From a virus, in IMG/VR virus record IMGVR_UViG_3300009008_000004, positions 118,720-182,719 of that record: DNA of 64,000 nucleotides, one strand, 5' to 3'. Below, piece after piece: positions 35,382 through 44,495 of the stretch (positions are counted from its first letter, which is position 1; each line of letters opens with the position of its first letter). A program made the translations under genes and the position numbers. Under the pieces are notes generated by a model. That model searched no databases, had not been told where the DNA came from, and was given only the letters and a program-made list of their open reading frames with translations.

Positions 35382-35594
35382 ATGGCAGACCGATATATCC
35401 ATTGCCGCTCTTGTGGTGGGCCATGGTGGTTGAAGGTAGATACCAAGACTGGCCACTGCACGATGGAGTGTGCTGGTTGCGGCAAACCAGGCGGACCTTT
35501 CTTGAAGCTGAGTAAGGAGCCCGTCGTAAACCTCGAGTACGTTGGGGTTGGGTGCGAAGCTTGCGGAGAGGATTGCGAATGCAAAGAACACTGA
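35382..35594 (+). CDS. Zinc-ribbon protein, 70 aa
   Basis: Cysteines at 8, 11, 26, 30, 33, 58, 61, 65 and 67 (CRSCGG, CAGCGK, CEACGEDCEC) suggest two metal sites. The start follows GGAGGG. The gene begins two bases after the preceding stop and overlaps the next start. Likely a nucleic-acid or protein binder; no family assigned. Confidence 0.65.
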   Translation: MADRYIHCRSCGGPWWLKVDTKTGHCTMECAGCGKPGGPFLKLSKEPVVNLEYVGVGCEACGEDCECKEH

Positions 35595-35833
35595 TAACCG
35601 AAGGCATCCGCTTTCTCGTGTGGCAGATGCCCGCAGCAATCTTCCTCCTCATTGGTGCAGTTGTGTGGGATGGAGAATGGCGCGTCGAGACCATCATCTT
35701 AAGTTTGTTTGCGGCCAGCAGCTTCATCGAAGGATGCCACCGCTGGGCTAAAGGAGTTTATTATGGGATACAGTGTAGCAGTACCGGTGAAGAGCAAGAA
35801 AGCGCGGAAGGAGATGATGGCTTTTCTTGCTGA
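35579..35833 (+). CDS. Small membrane protein, 84 aa
   Basis: Starts at ATG 35579 inside the end of the zinc-ribbon gene, with GGAGAGG upstream. Two hydrophobic segments are visible (FLVWQMPAAIFLLIGAVVW and TIILSLFAASSFIEGC). The polar tail overlaps the next gene by 71 bp in another frame. Two-helix membrane proteins of this size can be holin-like or act on the host envelope, but nothing here proves that. Confidence 0.5.
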   Translation: MQRTLITEGIRFLVWQMPAAIFLLIGAVVWDGEWRVETIILSLFAASSFIEGCHRWAKGVYYGIQCSSTGEEQESAEGDDGFSC

Positions 35834-36383
35834 GCACTATCGGCCGTTCTCCGCAATCGCCAAAGGAACTCCATTGGAAGCAGAGTGCCACCCAGACTAC
35901 GACCCAACTACGGCTATCCTGATTGAAGGAGAACTATCTTACGATGATGGGAAACTACGAATCGGGTTTGACTATGGCCCCATGTTCCGTGAACGGCATT
36001 ACCTCTACAGCACCATTCGCTGGATTGCCCTACGGGTAGGAAAAAAGAGAAGACTGAACAACAGCTGTGCGTCGCTGGGGATAGACCACGCGGTGTATTA
36101 CTATGTCTACGACGGCTACGAAGCCATCCCGGTGCTCCGCGCGAGGGATTGCGCTCCAAAGGCTGCGCAAAAGGCAGGTTACTGCATTGTAGACGAGCAC
36201 GGCTTCAGCCGCTGGCCCCGTCCTTGGGAGCTTCGCCCAACTGGGTTGGTTGCTCAGGCTATCGCTGACAAGAACGATTACTGGCTCGCGGAGAAGGCAG
36301 CCTTCAGTAGCATCGATACCCTTGTCCACAAAGAACTCAAAAGGCTCAGCAAGCTTTGGGAGGAGCGCAATGCCGAAGAGTGA
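35763..36383 (+). CDS. Hypothetical protein, 206 aa
   Basis: ATG 35763 has AAAGGAG. The protein reads YSVAVPVKSKKARKEMMAFL, then a beta-rich middle (LRIGFDYGPMFRERHYLYST) and a DHAVYYYVYDGYEAIPVL segment. No catalytic motif is recognised. Overlapping ends with both neighbours show it is part of one operon. Confidence 0.6.
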   Translation: MGYSVAVPVKSKKARKEMMAFLAEHYRPFSAIAKGTPLEAECHPDYDPTTAILIEGELSYDDGKLRIGFDYGPMFRERHYLYSTIRWIALRVGKKRRLNNSCASLGIDHAVYYYVYDGYEAIPVLRARDCAPKAAQKAGYCIVDEHGFSRWPRPWELRPTGLVAQAIADKNDYWLAEKAAFSSIDTLVHKELKRLSKLWEERNAEE

Positions 36384-36579
36384 CAAGCAGAAAATCCGAG
36401 AACTCCGAGAGGAGAATAACCAACTGAAAGCTATGTTTCACGGAAAGGCACAACAGCTCGACAAAGTGAGGGACGCGCTCAGGGTACTCCTCACCACCGC
36501 TGGTCTATACAACGAAGTTGAGGAGCAAATCGAAGGCGCTGTGCAGGGCCACGAGCTCGCACACCACGACTGGAAGTGA
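36370..36579 (+). CDS. Short coiled-coil protein, 69 aa
   Basis: ATG 36370 follows GGAGGAG and overlaps the end of the previous gene. The first 45 residues form a leucine-heptad helix (KQKIRELREENNQLKAMFHG). Such short coiled-coils act as dimerising or adaptor proteins. Function unknown. Confidence 0.6.
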   Translation: MPKSDKQKIRELREENNQLKAMFHGKAQQLDKVRDALRVLLTTAGLYNEVEEQIEGAVQGHELAHHDWK

Positions 36580-36584
36580 AAACT

Positions 36585-37397
36585 ATGGGAATACGGATAC
36601 GCAAACACCTTGGGTATGGGACCAACCGGCTCAAGTACAATAAAGAAGTGGAGCAGTACGAGGCTATAGACCCGCACGTCGACATGGATAAGCTGCGGGA
36701 GTTCTGGCATGAGCGGGGGGATAGCCTCGAAGATTTTCTAAAGTGGGCTGAGGAGAACAAAGAGGGGCTGCTCACCGACTTCGGAAAAACATACCCAACA
36801 GGCCTCAACCAAGACCTCGATTTCCTGTTCCGGTGGTTTATCCGGGATATCAAACAAGGCATTAAAGCCAACGAAACGGCGACGCGGCGTAGGGGCCCGG
36901 GAGACTGCATCATCTACGATGGAGAATATGGGAATCCCCGCGTTCTCCTAATCCAACCCCCGGACCACACCCAAGACTGGTCCCGTTATGACAATATTAT
37001 TGACTACTATGACGCGGGGCGAGTTGCAAAGACGGCCATAAAGTTCGTTGGTCTTACCATCTACCCACACGAAGGACGACTCGTCCGCTTTCGAGATCCC
37101 CCCGAAGGGTGCTACACAGCCCCCGACCAAAGAGCGCACCTGGGAGATATTACAAAAGACCGGGTTCTGGATGACAAGGGGATCGTAGCCATTCGCGCGG
37201 GGTGGTACAACCAGTTGGTGGGGAGGTGGGCTAAGGATGTGCCGCCTGCCGCGACAGGTAAATTGCTCACACACCTCAAACGAGACTTTCGGCCGCATGT
37301 GCCGCCATCAGTTGTAGCGCTTATGAAGTACACTGAAGCGTTCCATCCTGATTTTATCAATCGGCTACGGCCAATGCTCTACACCTACTGGGGGTAG
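36585..37397 (+). CDS. Hypothetical protein, 270 aa
   Basis: ATG 36585 is five bases after the previous stop, with GGAAGTG upstream. The N-terminal part is helical and charged, the middle (DCIIYDGEYGNPRVLLIQPP) is beta-rich, and the C-terminus ends in FINRLRPMLYTYWG. No family recognised. Confidence 0.55.
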   Translation: MGIRIRKHLGYGTNRLKYNKEVEQYEAIDPHVDMDKLREFWHERGDSLEDFLKWAEENKEGLLTDFGKTYPTGLNQDLDFLFRWFIRDIKQGIKANETATRRRGPGDCIIYDGEYGNPRVLLIQPPDHTQDWSRYDNIIDYYDAGRVAKTAIKFVGLTIYPHEGRLVRFRDPPEGCYTAPDQRAHLGDITKDRVLDDKGIVAIRAGWYNQLVGRWAKDVPPAATGKLLTHLKRDFRPHVPPSVVALMKYTEAFHPDFINRLRPMLYTYWG

Positions 37398-37400
37398 TTA

Positions 37401-38192
37401 ATGACCCGAATTGGAAAAATCTTGGAGAATATCCCGTCTAAGCGACGGGAGCAGCGAGACAATCTCCAAGAATATCTCGATGAGATAATTATGGTCGAGC
37501 ACGTTTTCTATGGAAACCTCGACCATACCGAAGGCCCGCTCAAATACGTCGATACTACTGTAATCGAGGTTGGCGGAACCGGGATCCCCTTTGTTGGCTA
37601 CGGAAGCGCCGTACGGTCTGTGACCACCAAGGAAGGGGAAGTGTTGTTTGAGAACTCTATTATTCCGGAAGACTACGATGTCCGGAAACTCCAAGAGATG
37701 GTCAAATACGTCGGCAAATCCTTTGGGGACAAAGAAGCTGCGGCAACGCTCAAACGCCACAACGATTGGCAAGAAGAGCACAGCCGGCAGCTTGACGAGG
37801 CAGCGACCGCTGCCCAACAGAAATTGCCGGAAATACTCGACCGCGGACTCGCAGTCGTATCGGCCGGCAAGGAGGACGAATGGAAACAATTCGCGAGGAA
37901 CAACGGACAAGACGGGTACTCGTTCGCCGTCGTCGAGGGCGCGGTAGCCAGTATGGAAGCGTTATCGGCGGGCCACACGCCAAAGGAGGCGGAGGACGCG
38001 TGGACGGGGATGGGACTGACGGGCTTTCAGGCGGGATACATTGCGAAAGTCGTGGCCCATTTTCACGAGCGTGGAACCGAGTTCAGGAAGTATTGGAACG
38101 CCTTGTGGGGCGTGACCGACACGGACGGGACTGTGAATCCTGCGATACTCAATGTGGGTGCGGATGACAAGGAGGATATAAGTGGGTCTTGA
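37401..38192 (+). CDS. Hypothetical helical protein, 263 aa
   Basis: The start lies three bases after the preceding stop, so translation is probably coupled. The first 110 residues contain a mixed domain (VDTTVIEVGGTGIPFVGYGS). The rest is a long helical part (HSRQLDEAATAAQQKLPEIL). An exact copy of the 17-bp operator-like element is within its first 90 bp. Function unknown. Confidence 0.55.
   Translation: MTRIGKILENIPSKRREQRDNLQEYLDEIIMVEHVFYGNLDHTEGPLKYVDTTVIEVGGTGIPFVGYGSAVRSVTTKEGEVLFENSIIPEDYDVRKLQEMVKYVGKSFGDKEAAATLKRHNDWQEEHSRQLDEAATAAQQKLPEILDRGLAVVSAGKEDEWKQFARNNGQDGYSFAVVEGAVASMEALSAGHTPKEAEDAWTGMGLTGFQAGYIAKVVAHFHERGTEFRKYWNALWGVTDTDGTVNPAILNVGADDKEDISGS
37471..37487 (-). promoter_or_regulatory. 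Operator-like element near a gene start
   Basis: The minus strand reads TATCTC ATCGA GATATT, an exact match. The site is almost a perfect palindrome. It is coding (EYLDEII), 70 bp into the 263-aa gene. Confidence 0.4.
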
Positions 38193-39600
38193 CGTTTATC
38201 TCTACTACTACAAGAACTACGAGGATACGACTGCCAGGGAGCTCGCGCACGACAACGCCTGCGAAGCTCTCTGGAAGTCCCTCGGAAAAGAACTCTTCGA
38301 CAAGGACGACTTCAGGTGGAACGATTACAAGGACCTCCCGGAGAAAGACAAGAAGCGGTTCGATAAAAAACGGCGTGCCGCCAAAAAGGTGCTCGCCAAG
38401 CAATATGGGATGGTTACCCGAACAACCACGCTGAAGAACCATGATTACCGCAGTAACTACGAGGGCAGCCCACCGCTCGCAGAACGCCGATCCATTGAGC
38501 TGCCTTCCGCTATCTACCCGGAACACATGTTCAAGATTGGGTATTTCCGCTCCAACTACAACAGTGGCGGGGTCAATAGTGTGCTGCGGGATATGGGAAT
38601 TCCCGATCTCTATGAGATTTTCCCAGAAGCCGGACTAGAAAGTTACGCTTTCAGCCCAGACTGGGAAGCCTGCCGTAGCGCAGCAGAAGAGGCACTGGAT
38701 GCCTATGATGGTGCATTCGACAGCAACCCGTACGCGGCATTCCGAGAAGAGCACTCCAGCCCCTACTTGGCGTGGGCTCTCAGGAGGCGACCAACCGGGG
38801 TTACAGAAGCCATAACCCTTGCAAAAGAGACGCTCGGCGCAGAAGAATTCTCAGGCGTTTTGTGTCACAGTTTTGTACTTCCCGCTGTTACCCAGGGAGT
38901 AGTAAACGCGCAGGGGAATCAGGTTGCGCAGAAGACGGACATAGTTGCCCACCACAATGCGTTGATGCCCCATTACGAAGTGGGCACGCTCGATGGCGTT
39001 CCGCCGGTCACGCACCCTGCCCTGTGGTCGGTCAATGTACGAGCAGTTATTCGCGGGCACCGGGTACGCCTGCGCGAATCAGCAGTACTGCTCCTGGGCA
39101 CGGAGATGGTAGAGACGCTTGAGAAGGCGCAAATCCTTGCATTGGCCGGCAACGAGCAGGCACGCCTGCAACGCCTTACGGAACCTCCAACAAAGAGTCC
39201 TTTTGGTATGCCCGCTGAGATTCCTGAGCAGGGGGAATTAGAGAAAGGTCTGTTGAGCGGAAAGACCATCCTCGTCCCCATGATGTATGTCGTGTACGAC
39301 AACCCGGAACAGGAGACCATCATAACCTACGCTCCCGCCAAGAACGATCTTCTGGGTGGGTCGTTCAGCAATGCAGACGGGCTTTTCAGCCGAGAAGGAA
39401 TACCCACCTCGGGGGTATACCCGCACATAGGGCGCAGCACCTTCGGTAAGGAGGACCGCCCCATGCTCACCTTCGTACGCAAGAAGGAGAACGAGGAATT
39501 GCTATGGTATCGGCAGGCCCTCGAGATCGTTCAGGAGACGTGCGAGTGGGTACTCAAGAAAAGAAAACCGGAGAACTACTATCTCCATTGGTCGAGCTAA
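38182..39600 (+). CDS. Hypothetical protein with GTG start, 472 aa
   Basis: GTG 38182 has AAGGAGG seven bases upstream and overlaps the previous gene. The start (GLDVYLYYYKNYEDTTAREL) resembles a family of phage and bacterial proteins beginning 'MGLDVY' of unknown role. The middle has HMFKIGYFRSNYNSGGVNSV, and the C-terminus is mixed helix and strand. Largest product of the plus block; it precedes a GC-rich hairpin at 39609. Confidence 0.55.
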   Translation: MGLDVYLYYYKNYEDTTARELAHDNACEALWKSLGKELFDKDDFRWNDYKDLPEKDKKRFDKKRRAAKKVLAKQYGMVTRTTTLKNHDYRSNYEGSPPLAERRSIELPSAIYPEHMFKIGYFRSNYNSGGVNSVLRDMGIPDLYEIFPEAGLESYAFSPDWEACRSAAEEALDAYDGAFDSNPYAAFREEHSSPYLAWALRRRPTGVTEAITLAKETLGAEEFSGVLCHSFVLPAVTQGVVNAQGNQVAQKTDIVAHHNALMPHYEVGTLDGVPPVTHPALWSVNVRAVIRGHRVRLRESAVLLLGTEMVETLEKAQILALAGNEQARLQRLTEPPTKSPFGMPAEIPEQGELEKGLLSGKTILVPMMYVVYDNPEQETIITYAPAKNDLLGGSFSNADGLFSREGIPTSGVYPHIGRSTFGKEDRPMLTFVRKKENEELLWYRQALEIVQETCEWVLKKRKPENYYLHWSS

Positions 39601-39608
39601 CAACAAGG

Positions 39609-39626
39609 GGCCCTTCGGGGCCCCGC
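39609..39626 (+). terminator. Strong hairpin after the 472-aa gene, without T-tract
   Basis: GGGGCCC, a TTCG loop and GGGCCCC form a 7-bp stem. No run of T follows, so it may protect or process the message rather than end it. Confidence 0.45.
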
Positions 39627-39645
39627 CAATAACCGAAGGTAAGCT

Positions 39646-40053
39646 ATGAGCCTCATCCCCAAGTACCTCCTAATACACGCCACCTTTATGGTGCTTATCC
39701 TAATTGGTCACTGGCTAGCAATTCCCCTGCTTGGGGATATAGGGCTGGCCGGGACACTAACAACGACAGCTGCCGGCCTCTTCGAAGGCATACAGAGTAT
39801 GCTGCTCTCGGTAAAAGAGCAGGCCACTGTCTGCCTCCGACACAGTGGAGGTAAGTTTAATGTAGTCAGCTACACTGACAAAAACGGACGTCGCTGTTGG
39901 CTGATGGAGTGTCCGACTTGTATGGAGCAGTACATCAAAGAGATAGATAAAGGTGTACGCTTTGTAACGGCCGAAGACAACGAAAGGATACACGCCTACT
40001 TCGAAAAGCACCCGGAGTGGAAAAGGGCAGTAAAGCTCAATATACGTCCGTAG
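39646..40053 (+). CDS. Membrane-anchored protein with CxxC site, 135 aa
   Basis: Residues about 8-45 are hydrophobic (HATFMVLILIGHWLAIPLLG). A soluble part follows with a single CPTC (WLMECPTCMEQYIKEI) and a charged end. A host-membrane protein is likely, but no family is recognised. Confidence 0.55.
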   Translation: MSLIPKYLLIHATFMVLILIGHWLAIPLLGDIGLAGTLTTTAAGLFEGIQSMLLSVKEQATVCLRHSGGKFNVVSYTDKNGRRCWLMECPTCMEQYIKEIDKGVRFVTAEDNERIHAYFEKHPEWKRAVKLNIRP

Positions 40054-40058
40054 ACGGG

Positions 40059-40064
40059 TATAAG
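40059..40064 (+). promoter_or_regulatory. Promoter, GGTATAAG type
   Basis: CGGGTATAAGAACAGTAAC, 51 bp before the gene at 40115. Confidence 0.65.
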
Positions 40065-40114
40065 AACAGTAACGAAAACCGTACCCATAACCGGGGAATA
40101 GAAAGGGGTCTGCT

Positions 40115-40795
40115 ATGAAACCCAAAACCAAAGTGAGCGCCAGCTGTGTCATGGAAACAGAGGTTCAGTATGACGGAAAACCGTTCATCGTCAAACTGAA
40201 TGGAAGAAGGCAACGGGCAGTACTAAGCCCGCGGCTAAAGAAGGAGCGGTTCCCTCTCTTCAAGGGCCGCAAGTGCATGGTCCGCGCACCCGCGGACGAG
40301 CATGAAGGTTACGAGATCGTGGCACTCATGTGCTCTCAGTGGGAAGTCATCCGTCGGATGGTCCCTCGAGGCATGCAGTACGAAGTAGCGCAGAGCATGC
40401 GACGGATGCTGGGGACCAATGCCCGTATCTGGTACCCGCACGCAGACAACCGAGACTTGGTCCTCGACTGTTCGGTTGCGGCCGTCAAACGGCGCTACCG
40501 GAACTGCCCCAGGATCGAGATGCGAAACCCTGCGGACGGCAGCGCAGTACGTCCTCTGCCTGCGGCACGAGTAGTGTACGCAGACGAGGAGAAAGGGCTC
40601 TGGGTAACCCTGTGGCACGCCACGAAGGGGAAGAAGATCGACTTCTTCGCCCACCAGAAGTTCGATGCGGCAAAAGACGACGACCTCATCATGACGGGCG
40701 GCATCGAAGACGACTACCGACCGAACACTGAGGAAGGTACTCTCGTTGCATTCCTCCGCAAACTGTGCGCAAACGCAGTCCTCTCCGCGGCGTAG
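40115..40795 (+). CDS. Hypothetical protein, 226 aa
   Basis: ATG 40115 has AAAGGGG. The protein is beta-rich and basic at the start (QYDGKPFIVKLNGRRQRAVL), with a helical centre (MQYEVAQSMRRMLGTNARIW) and a conserved-looking FFAHQKFDAAKDDDLIMTGG. It has its own promoter and a strong terminator. Function unknown. Confidence 0.6.
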   Translation: MKPKTKVSASCVMETEVQYDGKPFIVKLNGRRQRAVLSPRLKKERFPLFKGRKCMVRAPADEHEGYEIVALMCSQWEVIRRMVPRGMQYEVAQSMRRMLGTNARIWYPHADNRDLVLDCSVAAVKRRYRNCPRIEMRNPADGSAVRPLPAARVVYADEEKGLWVTLWHATKGKKIDFFAHQKFDAAKDDDLIMTGGIEDDYRPNTEEGTLVAFLRKLCANAVLSAA

Positions 40796-40816
40796 TTCCA
40801 CGCCAATTCCCACTCT

Positions 40817-40840
40817 AAGATCGGTAACCCGATCTTTTTA
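40817..40840 (+). terminator. Rho-independent terminator between convergent genes
   Basis: AAGATCGG / CCGATCTT with a TAAC loop, followed by a T-run that merges into the operator-like element at 40839. Confidence 0.85.
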
Positions 40841-40855
40841 TCTCATTGTGATATT
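40839..40855 (+). promoter_or_regulatory. Operator-like element after a terminator
   Basis: TATCTC ATTGT GATATT exactly, in the 62-bp gap between convergent genes. No promoter follows, so it may stop or modulate transcription. Confidence 0.55.
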
Positions 40856-40857
40856 CT

Positions 40858-41124
40858 TTAGTCGAAAGAGATATTAGTGGGCAGATCCTTTTGAACGTCC
40901 TTAAGTATCTTACGGCCCCGGGGAGTTCTAAGAGCAGCGTCGACAGCGGTAACCGCCTTCGGGTTGCTGTACTGCTCTTTCTTTATAGGCGCAGTCATCG
41001 CAGCGGCCCCGCCGATAAGAGGGAGGGAGAGAAGCGCCATCATGTGCTTCGGAAACTTATAGAGCCGGGCCTCCTTCACCAGTTCATCATGGAAGCCTCT
41101 AGCGATTATCTCTTGTGGATCCAT
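40858..41124 (-). CDS. Small virion-type protein, 88 aa
   Basis: ATG 41124 overlaps the end of the hub gene; a TTG four codons earlier is an alternative start. It begins with ARGFHDELVKEARLYKFPKH, an F..EL.K.A motif like other proteins here, then a hydrophobic stretch (MMALLSLPLIGGAAAM). It is last in the tape-measure/hub operon, so it is likely structural. Confidence 0.55.
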   Translation of the reverse strand: MDPQEIIARGFHDELVKEARLYKFPKHMMALLSLPLIGGAAAMTAPIKKEQYSNPKAVTAVDAALRTPRGRKILKDVQKDLPTNISFD

Positions 41125-41128
41125 CCTA

Positions 41129-44100
41129 TCACCCAAGCTTTTTTGTCTTAGTAGCCGACGCCGACAACCGGGCCAGGTGCTCCATATACCGGGAAACTAC
41201 CAGGTACCGAGTCTTCCGCGGGTCGGTCTGGGGGTCCAGCTTTCGCTCGGCCCCTACATCACCATACTGCAGAAGCTTCGGGTGGTCCAGTAGGACATAC
41301 TCAGTTCGATCCCCAAACGCACGACTATGGAAACCTTCGCGACCTTCGAGAACTGCTCCGGTATCTTCGTTAAATACGAGGTCAGAGGACCCGATAATAT
41401 CATTGACGGAAGCATACTTTCGAGAGGTAAAACTAGTGATGAACTGGCCGGTGGAGCCCTGGCGAGCCAAGTGCTTGTGCTGAAGGTACGCGCGAAGAAC
41501 ACCATCTGCCGCCCGAGCCATTGTGTGTCCCGTTACAAAATCCTGTACCAGGTTCTGTATTACCGGAAGCTGCTCATCGGAAGTAGCTGTATCCCCGGAA
41601 TCGGCATCTGTCAGACGAAGCTGCTGGATTGCATTGACCACGAACTTCGTCTCCATCTTCTTATACTCATCACAGATACTGGTGCACCCGAGGAGCGGAA
41701 GGTAGAGCTTCGCACCGATCTGAGAGTTAGCATAAGAACCGCCAAGCCATGGGGGACGTACCGCGTATTCGAATGGAATATCGCCTAACTTTTTGCGCTT
41801 GTATGGCGTGTAGGTCTCAGTAATGGTGACAGTCCCTCTACCGGACTGGATGCCCCATGTGCCCGCACCTAGCGCTGGATCCCCCTCCGCAATAGCAACA
41901 CCAAGCTCTGTGGGGTCTGTAATATCCACGGACTTCACCGTACCGCCCTTAGGCCCCGTCCACTTAGTAGCATTACCTTTGGAATCCAGCTTGGGCTTGA
42001 TAACGTGCTTGTAGGCCCCGGTGAACATGTAGGCCGCAGCATTCTCAGTCGAAGTAACAACTGCATCTGTCAAAGTAGGTCCGGGCTTGAGGATACTACC
42101 CGTAGCCCCAGGATCAGCCGCAACAACAATAGAGCTACCAGTAGCGGCTGCTTTCTCCCCGTCCAGCATAAGACCAGCAAGCGGATAGTCCGGGAGTACC
42201 GTCTTCTTCGTTGTAGTCTGCCCCGGTACCTTCACCTCGAAGTTACCCATCCCGGGCACTTCTTCGTTATAGGGATCCCACAGGTGTGTCAGTGTGTAAC
42301 GAGTTTGCCCGCCCTCCTGCGATACATTGTGCACCAGGCTATGCATAAGCCCACAGTAGACCTTGGGCGATATCTCTTTGGAGTTCTTCCAAATATCAAG
42401 GGCAGCAGCAAAATCATCGAAAAGTGCCTGCGGCTCGTTGTACCGAACTTCGTCCACCCCAGCGTCCAACGTCTCAGACTCAAAGATCCCCGCAAGATCT
42501 TCTCCGTACACAGCCTTACGAACAACGGAGTCGTCAGGGGTATTAGCGAAAGCCATTGTCGACATCCCAACAACAGGTGCCGGGTTGAACCTCCCAGAGA
42601 TGGTCATAGTACGCGGACCAATGCGGTACTTGATGAAAAGGAAGTTGGCGATTCGCTGGAGATAGTCAACTTTATCCAGTTGGTATTCTTCCCCAGCCTC
42701 AGCAGCCTGGGCCTTAGCAAGCTTCTTGTAAGCAGGTATCTTAGCGACTTGGTCGTACTTGGCGATAATCCCCGAGAAAATCTCGTGGGGAAGAAGGAAA
42801 GACCGGCCCTTCTCAAACTGGTCCATAGCAGAAGTCTTGTGGGCAGTATCAATCGCGGGAGAAATGTATTGCTGTCGCTGGAACGCCGACTTCTGAGGCT
42901 GCCACTCTTTACGCGTAGTGAGGTGGAGGCGGGTGATTTCTTTGTACCACTCCTTCGACATTTGCATCTGCCCTACGTGGTCGGGGAAGAGCACATTACA
43001 TTTAGGCGGCGCACACAAGAAAAGCTCCGGAGTGAGTATGTGCGTATACAGCCAGGGCTCCGTAGCACCCGTAACAGTCTCTGTCACAGTAGAGTACTTT
43101 ACCTGGGCCTTAGCATAGGCCTTTGCAGCCTTAGCCGCCTTTGTGCGGAATGAGGAGAGGTTCGCCATATTGATTCCCGGGAACTCTTGGCCACCCCAAC
43201 GCCCCGGCACCTTTCGGGCAGCTACCATAGAACCCGCCAGGGCAACAGCTGCTTTATCAAGGTTTGCAGCAGGACCAATCTTAGGGTCTGCCAACATCTC
43301 CGCCGTGATGGGAGAGGTGCCGGCAATATCAGTCTCAGCCGAAACATCCTGGGCAGCATAACACTCGTTTGCTGCGGCAGCGAAACGCGCAAGATCCTTA
43401 CCAAAGATATGCGTACTCTCAAAGTCAGCAAGCGGGTTCCCCTTCTTGATAACGCCGCCCTGCATGGTATTCATGCCCTCCTGGGCATTCATCGCATTAT
43501 AGTTAGCATCGGCCCTTGCCGCGAAAGTTCTGATTGCCTCGAGCTGCGCAAGACGATCTGTAGCAGCATCCCCGATCGACACCGATGTCTTCTTCGACTT
43601 CTTTACATCATAGGCCAGGTGATCCTTCCGCCGATAACGAGGGGCAAGGACAGGAGATTTGTAGGACTGCAGCTGAGACAGCACCATCCCAATAACATCC
43701 TCAAAGGAAACCTGGTTCCCCATCGAAGACAGCGAACGCCGGAACATTTTCCGGAAGCCCTTAGTACCAAGCAAGAGCTTAGAAGTATTATCCTCCTTAG
43801 CAGTCCCTACCATACGCGAAAGGTGAAGACGTAAGGATGCCTGGGAGAAGAAATCATTGATACCCCGAAACTTATCCTTCCCCTTGTAAACACCCCCCAG
43901 ATACTCGAGCAACAAAAGCACACCACCCATAAGGCCCTGGACATCGGGGTGCTGGATGGACTTCTTCTTTAAGAGAAGATTGAGGAGCACCTCATATGGC
44001 TTCCGGTTCAACTTATCGTACCGAAGGACGGCCCCGCTCGAAAAGGCCATTGCCTTTGTCTTCGATGAGGTCCCCTTACCAGCAACGAAGAGTGCGCGAG

Positions 44101-44488
44101 CGGAAGACCAGTAAGAAGAGAAGTCCTGGCACTGGATAACAGCGCTTCTACTGGCGTGTGTCTGAGAGTATTGCACGGAGAACATCTCCCCAGCAAAGAG
44201 CAGCTTATACCGCTCGTCCGCCAGGTAGGCCTCAAGGTCTGCGACCTTCTCCATCTCCTTCTGATCATGCTCATCTTTAGTTAGATCCCCAACCTCCCGA
44301 GTATCCGTAGAGTCAAGGTAAAATAGGTGCACCAGAGTCCGCGGGTACAGATCAAGGATTGGGTCGCACGCAACCACCTGGATGGAAGCAGTAGCCATTC
44401 CACCTACACTGGCAGTGCAGACAGCACTAATACAGGGGACCTCGACCCCCTCAACGAATAGCCGAAGATGTAGGGTATAGGCTTCCAT
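41129..44488 (-). CDS. Tail/baseplate hub protein, 1119 aa
   Basis: The start (YTLHLRLFVEGVEVPCISAV, then ASIQVVACDPILDLYPRTLV) has the two-strand plan of tail hub proteins related to gp27/gpD, in which 'V.....P....L.P...V' builds the tube-like ring. Repeated domains of the same type occur around residues 520-560 and 640-700. The C-terminal part (LPLLGCTSICDEYKKMETKF) is helical. Its length, twice that of usual hubs, suggests extra domains. It follows the tape-measure gene and one more tail gene, the usual order. Confidence 0.7.
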   Translation of the reverse strand: MEAYTLHLRLFVEGVEVPCISAVCTASVGGMATASIQVVACDPILDLYPRTLVHLFYLDSTDTREVGDLTKDEHDQKEMEKVADLEAYLADERYKLLFAGEMFSVQYSQTHASRSAVIQCQDFSSYWSSARALFVAGKGTSSKTKAMAFSSGAVLRYDKLNRKPYEVLLNLLLKKKSIQHPDVQGLMGGVLLLLEYLGGVYKGKDKFRGINDFFSQASLRLHLSRMVGTAKEDNTSKLLLGTKGFRKMFRRSLSSMGNQVSFEDVIGMVLSQLQSYKSPVLAPRYRRKDHLAYDVKKSKKTSVSIGDAATDRLAQLEAIRTFAARADANYNAMNAQEGMNTMQGGVIKKGNPLADFESTHIFGKDLARFAAAANECYAAQDVSAETDIAGTSPITAEMLADPKIGPAANLDKAAVALAGSMVAARKVPGRWGGQEFPGINMANLSSFRTKAAKAAKAYAKAQVKYSTVTETVTGATEPWLYTHILTPELFLCAPPKCNVLFPDHVGQMQMSKEWYKEITRLHLTTRKEWQPQKSAFQRQQYISPAIDTAHKTSAMDQFEKGRSFLLPHEIFSGIIAKYDQVAKIPAYKKLAKAQAAEAGEEYQLDKVDYLQRIANFLFIKYRIGPRTMTISGRFNPAPVVGMSTMAFANTPDDSVVRKAVYGEDLAGIFESETLDAGVDEVRYNEPQALFDDFAAALDIWKNSKEISPKVYCGLMHSLVHNVSQEGGQTRYTLTHLWDPYNEEVPGMGNFEVKVPGQTTTKKTVLPDYPLAGLMLDGEKAAATGSSIVVAADPGATGSILKPGPTLTDAVVTSTENAAAYMFTGAYKHVIKPKLDSKGNATKWTGPKGGTVKSVDITDPTELGVAIAEGDPALGAGTWGIQSGRGTVTITETYTPYKRKKLGDIPFEYAVRPPWLGGSYANSQIGAKLYLPLLGCTSICDEYKKMETKFVVNAIQQLRLTDADSGDTATSDEQLPVIQNLVQDFVTGHTMARAADGVLRAYLQHKHLARQGSTGQFITSFTSRKYASVNDIIGSSDLVFNEDTGAVLEGREGFHSRAFGDRTEYVLLDHPKLLQYGDVGAERKLDPQTDPRKTRYLVVSRYMEHLARLSASATKTKKLG

Positions 44489-44495
44489 CTAACTC

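Noticed and set aside
40235-40813. A 192-codon minus-strand frame opposite the 226-aa gene.
   Set aside because: The plus-strand gene has promoter, RBS and terminator; the antisense frame has none and runs into the terminator stem.
42005-43153. A 382-codon plus-strand frame opposite the hub gene.
   Set aside because: It is Arg/Cys/Ser-rich and unlike a folded protein. The minus-strand hub frame is clearly the real one.
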